From JBBKWH01 sp037968855 (lineage in GTDB: Bacteria; Pseudomonadota; Gammaproteobacteria; Pseudomonadales; Moraxellaceae), in assembly GCA_037968855.1 (NCBI GenBank), contig JBBKWH010000118.1, positions 1 to 18,043 of the forward strand: 18,043 nt of DNA. Reading direction: 5' to 3'. Shown here piece after piece: positions 7,501-13,929 of the stretch. Made by a program: the position numbers and the translations under genes. Below the pieces are notes generated by a model. That model was not told the DNA's origin, did not search any database, and worked only from the letters and a program-made list of their open reading frames with translations. Positions within the stretch are counted from its first letter, which is position 1; each line of letters begins with the position of its first letter.

Positions 7501-7546
7501 ATTCAATTTTTAAAGATGAATTCAATTGCACAATGCCGTTGCGTAT

Positions 7547-8569
7547 TTACAGCGATTCAGCCTTGCTCGACATTAAGCGAAACACCTCTAAATACGTCGG
7601 TGGAACAGGTACAAGCTCACGCTCGCGTAACATCTGGTGCATTTTAGGCAAATGCACATACGGCACGCTGGCCATCAGATGATGCTCGATATGAAAATTG
7701 ACATGAATCGGCGCAACGAGGGCACGGGCAATCCATCCGGCTTGGGTAGTACGCGTATTACGCAGCACATCTCGGCAAGACTCGGTTGCCGCATGCTCAG
7801 CCATTGAGCGCACACGAATAAACAAGGGAAACGGCGTGAGATAGGCCAATACCCACAAGCCATACACCCACGCATGACCAGACCACGCCAGCACCGACCA
7901 CAACACCAGATTGGTCAATAAGGTTGGCAAAAAATGCTTGCCAAAGCTCAGCGGATAATCCCACCACGGCCGACCCGTTTGATCAAGACGCTGTACATCG
8001 TTAGTCACACTCCACTGCAACACTTGCGCATCCATCAACACGCGACCCAGCACAAATTTAAGCCCTGTAATGCCGGATATATCACGCAAAAACTTACGCG
8101 CTAGCGATGCCCGACTGGTCGGCAAGCCAGCCACTAACGATAGATCCGGATCATCCGGCGTTGATGTCTTGGCATGATGGCGCAAATGATACGGGCGATA
8201 GTGCTGGAGGTTGTTCCAGACTGGACGTGCGCAGAGCCAATCGACCAGATGATCATTCATCCATGCGGTCTTAAACAAACTACGGTGAGCCGCGTCATGG
8301 GTCAAAATGCCAAGTGCCAACTGACGACCCGCCAAAATGATTAAGGCCAAAGCACATAACAGCCCATCACCCCACCAAGGCAACAACGGCGTGAGGCTAG
8401 CGACCACCGCAAAGGTCAACCCAATCACTACCCACGTCGATGCCACAGCCCACGCACCGACCCAGTCCGAATGGCGGGTTAATTGCTCAATCTCGGCACG
8501 ACTGAATAAATCCGTGATACGGGTCTGTGTGCTTGATGCGACGTCTGTCTGAACTGAGATCTGATCCAT
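7547..8569 (-). CDS. Membrane fatty-acid desaturase (three histidine boxes)
   Basis: A 340-residue membrane di-iron protein of the fatty-acid desaturase superfamily. All three histidine boxes are present: HDAAH (91-95), HLRHH (128-132) and HIEHH (293-297), separated by hydrophobic segments at about 39-85 and 213-250. Such enzymes insert a double bond into lipid acyl chains, or hydroxylate related substrates, using O2 and an electron donor; the regiospecificity cannot be read here. The start is the ATG at 8569, which comes 4 nt after the stop codon of the upstream aidB-like gene with an AAGG inside that gene's end. An in-frame start at 8716 would overlap the upstream gene by about 140 nt and add a non-family extension. 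It is therefore the second gene of a coupled acyl-CoA dehydrogenase-desaturase pair. Confidence 0.87.
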   Translation of the reverse strand: MDQISVQTDVASSTQTRITDLFSRAEIEQLTRHSDWVGAWAVASTWVVIGLTFAVVASLTPLLPWWGDGLLCALALIILAGRQLALGILTHDAAHRSLFKTAWMNDHLVDWLCARPVWNNLQHYRPYHLRHHAKTSTPDDPDLSLVAGLPTSRASLARKFLRDISGITGLKFVLGRVLMDAQVLQWSVTNDVQRLDQTGRPWWDYPLSFGKHFLPTLLTNLVLWSVLAWSGHAWVYGLWVLAYLTPFPLFIRVRSMAEHAATESCRDVLRNTRTTQAGWIARALVAPIHVNFHIEHHLMASVPYVHLPKMHQMLRERELVPVPPTYLEVFRLMSSKAESL

Positions 8570-8573
8570 CAGA

Positions 8574-10247
8574 TTAACCTTCACTGAGTGGATTACCACG
8601 ATCAATGATCGCCTGACAATCCACCCCGCGCGGCAAGTGGCCATAGTGCTGGCAAATCTGCCGTTCGGCCAAACGTGACGCCACAAAAGCATCTGATACG
8701 GCATGGTGACCGGCACGCACCAACAGACTGGCCTGCATGGTCAGCGCCATTTGCTCGACGATACTGCGCGCCCGATACTCCAGATCACTGTGATCAGCGC
8801 ATTCTTTTTTCAGTTGTGCAACGGCTTGGTCTAGCAACACATGCTCTCCTTGGGTCATGGCTAACTCAGCAAACCAAACCTCTAGAGCATGTGGATTTTT
8901 ACCGATGGCGCGCAGTAGATCGAGCGCTTGCACATTACCTGAGCCTTCCCAAATGGCATTGATCGGCGCATCTCGATACAAACGCGCCATGACAAAATCA
9001 TCCATCACGCCATTACCACCCAGACACTCCATCGCTTCATAACTGTGATTGGGATTACGTTTGGTGATCCAGTATTTGCCAGTTGGTAGCCCTAAACGCA
9101 AAAATTGCTGTTCGTCTTGGTCTAGCGCACGCGCCATACGCATGCTTAAAGCCAGCGCGCCCTCTACATCTAACTGCAAATCGGCCAGCACGTTCTGCAT
9201 GGCAGGCTGATCAATCAAGCATTGACCAAATGCCTGTCGATGCGCCGCATGATGAATCGCTTGCGCAACGCCATGCCGCATGCTGGCAGTCGATCCAATC
9301 ATGCAGTCAAAACGGGTCATGCCAACCATTTCAATAATGGTCGCCACCCCACGTCCTTCTGCACCGAGCATCCAGCCCATCGCCCCGCGCAGCTCAATTT
9401 CGGATGAGGCATTCGATACATTGCCCATTTTGTTTTTAAGCCGCTGGACTTGAATCGGATTTTTGCTGCGGTCAGGCCGCCAGCGCGGTACCAAAAAACA
9501 CGATAATCCACCCACCGTCTGCGCCAGCATCAAAAACGCATCGCACATCGGCGCAGAGGTAAACCACTTATGTCCCACCAACTCATAAGCCTCGCCTTCA
9601 CCTGTCGCACCAATTGCATAGGCTTGCGTGGTATTAGCACGCACATCAGAGCCGCCTTGTTTTTCGGTCATGCCCATGCCAATGGTCAGCGCATGTTTGT
9701 CCATGTGCGGCACGTTGCGCGGGTCGTAGGCATTGGTCAGGATCTTGGGTAGCCATTCTTTGGCCAACATTGGCGTTTGGCGAATCGCAGGCACGGCGGC
9801 AAAGGTCATGGTTAACGGGCAACCGTGGCCCGCATCCACTTGCGCCTGCAAATAACTCAACGCGGCACGGGCCACATGCGCGCCAGCTTGCGGCTTGACC
9901 CAAGGCAGCGAATGCAAGCCATGGTCTAAAGCCAAATGCATTAACTGGTGATACGACGGATGATAATTGACCTGATCAATCCGATGACCCTGCCGATCAT
10001 GGCTATCAAACTGTGGCTTAAACGCATTGGCTTGATCACCCCACGCCATCACCTCAGCACTACCCGTACGTTCGCCATGTGCTTCAATCGTAGGAGTGGC
10101 CCATGCTGCGCCTTCGCGTAATAGCGCATCTTTAAGCGCACAATCTCCGCGATAGGCGTTGTAATCCAGCAAAGGCGGCGTTTGGTTAAAGACCTCATGG
10201 GTCTCTGCTAAGCGATCAACAGGCAATGCCGACAATGCGTGGTTCAT
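8574..10247 (-). CDS. AidB-type acyl-CoA dehydrogenase family flavoprotein
   Basis: A 557-residue protein of the acyl-CoA dehydrogenase superfamily, longer than ordinary members and with the AidB architecture. The N-terminal HEVFNQTPPLLDYN (17-30) is an AidB signature. The FAD/substrate segment GMGMTEKQGGSDVRANTT is at 190-207, HKWFTSAPMCDAF near 226, KYWITKRNPNHSYEAMECLGG at about 391-411, and WEGSGNVQALDLL from 433. E. coli AidB (541 residues) is induced by alkylation damage, binds DNA through its C-terminal part and has only weak dehydrogenase activity; related proteins may be true acyl-CoA dehydrogenases. Coupling to a fatty-acid desaturase and the nearby LysR gene point to lipid metabolism as much as to alkylation response, so I withhold the aidB symbol. 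The ATG at 10247 has an AGGA about 10 nt upstream. Confidence 0.87.
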   Translation of the reverse strand: MNHALSALPVDRLAETHEVFNQTPPLLDYNAYRGDCALKDALLREGAAWATPTIEAHGERTGSAEVMAWGDQANAFKPQFDSHDRQGHRIDQVNYHPSYHQLMHLALDHGLHSLPWVKPQAGAHVARAALSYLQAQVDAGHGCPLTMTFAAVPAIRQTPMLAKEWLPKILTNAYDPRNVPHMDKHALTIGMGMTEKQGGSDVRANTTQAYAIGATGEGEAYELVGHKWFTSAPMCDAFLMLAQTVGGLSCFLVPRWRPDRSKNPIQVQRLKNKMGNVSNASSEIELRGAMGWMLGAEGRGVATIIEMVGMTRFDCMIGSTASMRHGVAQAIHHAAHRQAFGQCLIDQPAMQNVLADLQLDVEGALALSMRMARALDQDEQQFLRLGLPTGKYWITKRNPNHSYEAMECLGGNGVMDDFVMARLYRDAPINAIWEGSGNVQALDLLRAIGKNPHALEVWFAELAMTQGEHVLLDQAVAQLKKECADHSDLEYRARSIVEQMALTMQASLLVRAGHHAVSDAFVASRLAERQICQHYGHLPRGVDCQAIIDRGNPLSEG

Positions 10248-10283
10248 ACCTAATCATCCTTCATCAAAAGCAATTAATTACTG

Positions 10284-10308
10284 ATATTTTCAATATAATT
10301 CAAAATAT
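10284..10308 (-). promoter_or_regulatory. Candidate LysR-type operator upstream of the aidB-like gene
   Basis: ATATTTT, eleven bases, AAAATAT: a perfect 7-bp inverted repeat with the exact T-N11-A geometry of LysR-type regulator boxes. It lies 37-61 nt upstream of the start codon in an otherwise AT-rich promoter-like spacer of about 120 nt. The LysR gene ends just beyond it. Whether this regulator binds here is inference; AT richness raises the chance of coincidence. Confidence 0.5.
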
Positions 10309-10366
10309 GTAATATATAAACGCAAAGAATGACTGATGCGTACACATATCGCTCAGTCTGTTCGGG

Positions 10367-11290
10367 TTAGATGGCGCGAGTAGACCCTTGTAAGGCAGTC
10401 GGCAATGCCTGTGCAATGTGTTGCCGTAACCATTGATGCGCAGGATCATCCTGTACCGATTGATGCCAATACATCACCAGCTCAATCGGGGCCAGCGTCA
10501 ACGGAAAATCGACGATCTGTAAGGGCAATAAACGGCTTAACTCTTGTGCATAGGCCGCTGGCATGGTCAGCATCAAATCCGTTGCGACCAACACCTGACA
10601 GGCCGCAAAGTAATGCTGACAACGTAGTGCAATCTGACGCGTAATGCCTTGATCACCCAACCAGCGATCAATTGACTCCGGTGCATCGGGTTGACTGACC
10701 GCCACATGACGGGCTTTGGCGTAATCCTCAATGTTTAAGCCTTGGTCAATACATGGATGACCTTGCCGAACCACCACACATTGCCGATCAAAGCCCACGG
10801 TCTGATGTTGAATGGCAGAATCGACCCAATGTTTACGATCAACCACCACATCTAAGCGCCGCCGGATCAATGCCTGCTCAAATTGATCACGCGCGACCCG
10901 TTGGCTTTGGATGGTCAACAACGGCGCATGCTGCTGCACCTGTTGCATTAAAGGCGGAAACAAAATGGATTCCAGCACATCGCGTACCGACACATAAAAC
11001 ACCCGCTGCAAGGTGGCTGGATCAAAGGGGGCTGGCGGGGCTAATACGGCATACAAGCCATTGAGATGTGCTTGCACCTGCGGCAGCATCAAGCGGGTTT
11101 GTTCGGTGGCGATCATCCGATTGCCTTGCCGCACAAAGACTGGCTGGCCGAGCGATTCGCGTAGACGATTTAAGGCATGGCTGACGGCGGGCTGTGTGAC
11201 ATGTAACGCTCGCGCAGCAGCGGAGATACTGCCATGGGTATGGATGGCATCTAAGATGCGAAAAAGATTTAGATCAATACGCCCTGACAA
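10367..11290 (-). CDS. LysR family transcriptional regulator
   Basis: A 307-residue LysR-type regulator. The N-terminal winged helix-turn-helix is clear: DLNLFRILDAIHTHGSISAA followed by ARALHVTQPAVSHALNRLRE (residues about 6-45), then the linker helix and a periplasmic-binding-protein-like effector domain to the C-terminus. The effector is unknown. It lies upstream of the aidB-like/desaturase pair on the same strand, 119 nt away, and is the natural candidate to control it. The start appears to be the TTG at 11290: an in-frame TGA lies three codons upstream, no ATG is available before the conserved domain, and GGGATGAG precedes it at RBS distance. Confidence 0.9.
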   Translation of the reverse strand: MSGRIDLNLFRILDAIHTHGSISAAARALHVTQPAVSHALNRLRESLGQPVFVRQGNRMIATEQTRLMLPQVQAHLNGLYAVLAPPAPFDPATLQRVFYVSVRDVLESILFPPLMQQVQQHAPLLTIQSQRVARDQFEQALIRRRLDVVVDRKHWVDSAIQHQTVGFDRQCVVVRQGHPCIDQGLNIEDYAKARHVAVSQPDAPESIDRWLGDQGITRQIALRCQHYFAACQVLVATDLMLTMPAAYAQELSRLLPLQIVDFPLTLAPIELVMYWHQSVQDDPAHQWLRQHIAQALPTALQGSTRAI

Positions 11291-11427
11291 TGCGACTCAT
11301 CCCTGTTGATCTATCAATTAATACACAGGAACAAACTGTAGCACTGAATCGGCTGATACATACGATCAGTGCATGATTTAGCACATGACTGCGTGCTGGT
11401 CGCTAGGCTTAGTGCGCAATACAACCA
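11291..11427. other. Spacer upstream of the LysR gene
   Basis: About 137 nt with no coding frame of note. A GCAC-N8-GTGC type pairing around 11384-11399 is the only dyad seen and is short. It probably includes the LysR gene promoter. Confidence 0.35.
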
Positions 11428-11541
11428 TTAAAACGCATGATGCCGCTGGGCCAGCAAACGCAGTACCCGTTGCCACCATGGGATGGATTTGCTGTCGCGG
11501 TTTGATGACTGATCATCGTCCTTGAAGATGTTGACACTCAT
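11428..11541 (-). CDS. Small 37-residue protein, unknown function
   Basis: An ATG frame of 37 codons with an unusually good ribosome binding site (GAGGTGAG ending about 4 nt before the ATG, within a tandem GAGGTGAGGTGAG). The product starts MSVNIFKDDDQSSNRDSKS, an acidic and polar part, and ends with PWWQRVLRLLAQRHHAF, a basic, amphipathic stretch with two tryptophans. I do not recognise a family. A membrane-associating C-terminus is plausible. It lies between a degenerate antitoxin-like gene and the LysR gene, all on the same strand. The RBS is the main evidence that it is real. Confidence 0.45.
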   Translation of the reverse strand: MSVNIFKDDDQSSNRDSKSIPWWQRVLRLLAQRHHAF

Positions 11542-11603
11542 ATCGCTCACCTCACCTCATTGCAGTGGATGAAGATAGAGATGCAAATGTTGTTCCAGTT
11601 TTA

Positions 11604-11810
11604 TTATCGAACTTGATCAGACGTGCCAATTGACTCGTCAGTAGATTGTGAAGCACCCACGTTTTGGCGGGCTTTTACAATATCAGGTAAATCAATATGG
11701 TGATGGGCGGCGACGCAGCCTGACACCATCTCATCCACAGATTGCAAAAGCTCTGCATTAAAATCACGCTGCTGATCCCGCTCTAATAGCTGTTGCTCAG
11801 AAAGAGGCAT
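11604..11810 (-). pseudogene. Truncated HTH antitoxin-like gene (HigA/XRE type relic)
   Basis: Sixty-eight residues from the ATG at 11810. The sequence MPLSEQQLLERDQQRDFNAE followed by LLQSVDEMVSG resembles the start of XRE-type antitoxins/regulators that normally continue with I-x-ARxKxGLSQxxFAxxLGVSxxTLxxWEQGRRxP. Here IVKARQNVGASQSTDESIGTS matches the first HTH helix poorly, and the frame ends with DQVR before the conserved WEQGRR part and C-terminal tail. I read it as a decayed or truncated regulator with no toxin gene beside it. An in-frame TTG at 11867 would add a hydrophobic extension but has no family support. It could instead be a short functional hypothetical protein; family assignment is moderate at best. 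Confidence 0.45.
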
Positions 11811-11899
11811 TGAGTTTCTCAGCGGCCACAAACGACTAGCGCAAATAAACACAAAATATTTTTTCAATCATCAAACATACTTTATCTTATGCCATACCT

Positions 11900-12673
11900 C
11901 TAAAGATTAGACACGCCACGACATTGCGGAAACTTTTGGCAACCCCAAAACGCCTTACCCACGTTTGCACCTTTCTTGCTTTCTCGGCGCACCATTAGCC
12001 CACCGCATGTTGGACAGGCTGGCGTTTCAACGTCAACTCGTGTTTTCTCAGCAAGGATTTGTTGAACGTGTTTGACATGCTCACGATTGGTTTTCATGGA
12101 TGGTGTCAAGCGACCCTGCTGAATGTTTTGACTGATCTGCTTAATATCATTTTGCGTAAAAACAGGCTGGTGCTTCGATTTGATATAGCGAATCAGCCCT
12201 GCACCATGAGTGACATGCTCCGGCATTTTGGTCTTAAACGTACTATTGCCGACAAAAACAACCACCGAATACACCTGATCATCTCTTAGGCCAAGAAGTG
12301 CCTGTAGTGTTTTGACATGCTTATAGTTTTGGTGCAGTGGATTTTGAAATTGACTTGAATACTGATAGATTTTTTGAGTCCATGTTTTTTGCTTTTCGCT
12401 GCCATAGATCCAACCTTTCATATTCTTGGTTTCAACCACAAACACCCCGAAGACAGACACAATAATGTGGTCAATTTGGGTGGTTCCATTGTCTGTGGGC
12501 AACGTGACATTGTTGATTAACTGATATTGCGTTTGGTCGAGTTGCCATTTGATGGCCACTTTAACCATCAACTCGCCGACCCATCCTTTAAACCGTGGTG
12601 ACTTGATCACCACGCCAATGATCAATAACGGAATGACAAACCACAATGCAGCAAACATCGACAAGAAGTCCAT
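11900..12673 (-). CDS. NERD-domain protein with topoisomerase-type zinc finger, membrane anchored
   Basis: A 257-residue protein with three parts. A single N-terminal transmembrane segment (about 5-23) comes first. It is followed by a NERD domain, a nuclease-related fold, with KGWVGE (29-34), QIDHIIVSVFGVFVVETK (66-83, including Asp68 and Glu81-x-Lys83, the presumed metal/catalytic residues) and the following GWIYG. The C-terminus is a four-cysteine zinc ribbon of the topoisomerase I type (CPTCGG at 220-225, and Cys245 and Cys251 in WGCQKFPQC). Such proteins are thought to process or bind nucleic acid, but a defined role is lacking. The start is the ATG at 12673, with GTGAG 8 nt before it; a GTG three codons upstream overlaps that RBS region. 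Confidence 0.85.
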   Translation of the reverse strand: MDFLSMFAALWFVIPLLIIGVVIKSPRFKGWVGELMVKVAIKWQLDQTQYQLINNVTLPTDNGTTQIDHIIVSVFGVFVVETKNMKGWIYGSEKQKTWTQKIYQYSSQFQNPLHQNYKHVKTLQALLGLRDDQVYSVVVFVGNSTFKTKMPEHVTHGAGLIRYIKSKHQPVFTQNDIKQISQNIQQGRLTPSMKTNREHVKHVQQILAEKTRVDVETPACPTCGGLMVRRESKKGANVGKAFWGCQKFPQCRGVSNL

Positions 12674-12905
12674 GCGGCACACTCACTTGAATTAGATTTT
12701 GAATTGATCTTGCTGATTGCAAGGTTTGCGCTAGATTATCACAATCGCCACGTTGACCTACGTTTACCAAGTCGCACCAAATAAGCGCACAAACCATCAT
12801 CCTGCACCATTTTAGCCATATCAACACGCAAGCACCAAGGCTGCCAATCAGTCGAATAAAGCCCAAACGTATAAAAATCAGAGTGTTTTGGCTCAAATCA
12901 ATGAC
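12674..12905. other. Spacer between the NERD gene and the guanidine promoter
   Basis: About 230 nt between divergent genes with no convincing coding frame. It holds the GCACCA copies and must contain the promoter of the NERD gene, which I cannot pinpoint. Confidence 0.5.
12774..12837 (+). promoter_or_regulatory. Candidate NtrC-type upstream half-sites
   Basis: Three GCACCA copies at 12774, 12804 and 12832 are spaced 30 and 28 bp apart, roughly 100-160 bp upstream of the predicted transcription start. NtrC sites have the form GCACY-N5-RGTGC; only the first copy has a partial second half (GCACC, 5 nt, AGCGC). Distance from the promoter fits an enhancer. Weak evidence, given weight by the sigma-54-like promoter downstream. 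Confidence 0.35.
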
Positions 12906-12927
12906 TTGGCCCAAGCCTTGCTATAAT
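12906..12927 (+). promoter_or_regulatory. Overlapping sigma-54 (-24/-12) and sigma-70 (-10) promoter elements
   Basis: At 12906-12922 the sequence TTGGCCCAAGCCTTGCT fits the sigma-54 consensus, with the invariant GG (12908-12909) and GC (12920-12921) exactly 10 nt apart. Starting on the last T of that element is a perfect TATAAT (12922-12927). Both predict a transcript starting near G12934, where the riboswitch leader begins. No good -35 box accompanies the TATAAT (ATGACT 15 nt away is the best). Confidence 0.6.
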
Positions 12928-12933
12928 CAATGC

Positions 12934-13120
12934 GAGGGACGCATTGCGTCTCCATAAAGGTGGCTAGGGTTCCGAGACATCGTCCAAGCGATGTTTGGCT
13001 GGTCCGAGAGCCACCGGTTTCTAGCGGTATAGACCCACGCGGTCTGTTCACAATAGGGACTACACGGCGGGACAAAAGCCCGGGAGATTGACGCACATCG
13101 TTGCGTGCTCCCTCTTTTTG
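12934..13120 (+). promoter_or_regulatory. Guanidine-I (ykkC) riboswitch with intrinsic terminator platform
   Basis: The highly conserved aptamer segments are all present in order: CTAGGGTTCCG from 12964, CTGGTCCGAGAG ending at 13010, and ACACGGCGGGACAAAAGCCC from 13062 followed by GGGAGA. A long arm GGTGGCT/AGCCACC (12959-12965 with 13009-13015) encloses the first part with an ACATCG/CGATGT hairpin, and CGGG/CCCG forms the last hairpin. This class binds free guanidinium and switches genes on. The aptamer's final GGGAG (13082-13086) can instead pair with CTCCC (13108-13112), with ACGCA/TGCGT inside, followed by TCTTTTT: an intrinsic terminator that ligand binding should prevent. The first gene begins 21 nt later. 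Confidence 0.95.
13082..13119 (+). terminator. Riboswitch-controlled terminator
   Basis: GGGAG (13082-13086) with CTCCC (13108-13112) and an inner ACGCA (13091-13095) with TGCGT (13102-13106), then TCTTTTT. The 5' arm belongs to the conserved aptamer end, so terminator and ligand-bound aptamer exclude each other. Confidence 0.85.
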
Positions 13121-13141
13121 TCTACTGCTTGGAGTCCTGTC

Positions 13142-13927
13142 ATGTCTGATTCTCTCTCAACCGCCGTTCACACGGGTCAAGCCTTGTGGGAAGACCTGAT
13201 TCCTGCGGGATTTCATTGGTCAGCCAAAGTGCGCCGTGGCACGGTGCTGCGGTTTACTGCACAGGCCGACAAGGCCAATCTGTCCACGCTACTGTTTAAC
13301 GCCGAAGAAAAACTCGAACGCTACAACATGCCGGACTCGCTTAAGGCGCAGCACACGGCTTTTTTGTCGGCGGGTCATGTCTGTTACTCCGACATGGGAC
13401 GGATTTTGGCGGCGATTGTGCGCGATGACACGGGCTGGGCCGATGCCTTTTGTGGGGTGTCGGATGCGCAAAATATTCAACAAAAATATGGCAGCAAAAC
13501 CTTTGATGATGCCCGTAACGGCATGTATCGCAATGGCCGCGACGGTCTATTGGTCGAGATGGGTAAATGGGGCTTGGGCAAAAAAGACCTCGTCACCCCA
13601 CTGAACATATTTAGCAAAGTCACCGTAGATGAATCAGGCCGCTTGCAATGGCAAGCCGATCACTGCAAAGCCGGTGACGTGGTCGAACTGCGCTTTGAGA
13701 TGGATTGCTTGGTCATGTTGTCTACCGCACCGCATCCGCTGGATACCTCGCCTACCTACTCACCCGCTGCGGTCAAGATCAGCGCCTTTGACGCCTTGCC
13801 AGTTGCCACCGATGATCTGTGCCGCAGTTCTTGCGAGCAAAACGGACGGGGCTACCAAAACAACCAGCGGTATTTTGCAGGTTTACCGCAATCGGTAACC
13901 CCTCTCAACCCATCGGTAGGAGCATGA
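13142..13927 (+). CDS. cgdA: Carboxyguanidine deiminase subunit CgdA (urea carboxylase-associated protein 1, DUF1989)
   Basis: A 261-residue DUF1989 protein. Family landmarks are WSAKVRRGTVLRF near residue 26, LLFNAEEKLERYNMPDSLKA near 50, the segment GHVCYSDMGRILAAIVRDD (78-96, Cys81), FDDARNGMYRNGRDG (121-135) and a C-terminal DDLCRSSCEQNGRGYQNNQR. Long annotated as urea amidolyase-associated protein 1, this protein with its partner was shown to deiminate carboxyguanidine to allophanate after guanidine carboxylation. The neighbours (second DUF1989 gene, carboxylase, guanidine riboswitch) support that role. The start is the ATG at 13142, with GGAG 7 nt before it; an in-frame ATG at 13088 lies inside the riboswitch terminator and is rejected. 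Expression should need guanidine-dependent read-through. Confidence 0.9.
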   Translation: MSDSLSTAVHTGQALWEDLIPAGFHWSAKVRRGTVLRFTAQADKANLSTLLFNAEEKLERYNMPDSLKAQHTAFLSAGHVCYSDMGRILAAIVRDDTGWADAFCGVSDAQNIQQKYGSKTFDDARNGMYRNGRDGLLVEMGKWGLGKKDLVTPLNIFSKVTVDESGRLQWQADHCKAGDVVELRFEMDCLVMLSTAPHPLDTSPTYSPAAVKISAFDALPVATDDLCRSSCEQNGRGYQNNQRYFAGLPQSVTPLNPSVGA

Positions 13928-13929
13928 TC

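Noticed and set aside
8570..8716. Desaturase start at 8716
   Set aside because: It would overlap the aidB-like gene by about 140 nt and add residues not typical of the family; the ATG at 8569 is coupled to the upstream stop.
11811..11899. Toxin gene paired with the antitoxin-like relic
   Set aside because: Only about 90 nt before the NERD gene, with no frame resembling a RelE/HigB-type toxin.
13088..13141. Longer start for cgdA at the ATG at 13088
   Set aside because: It lies inside the riboswitch aptamer/terminator and lacks an RBS; GGAG 7 nt before the ATG at 13142 fits the family N-terminus.
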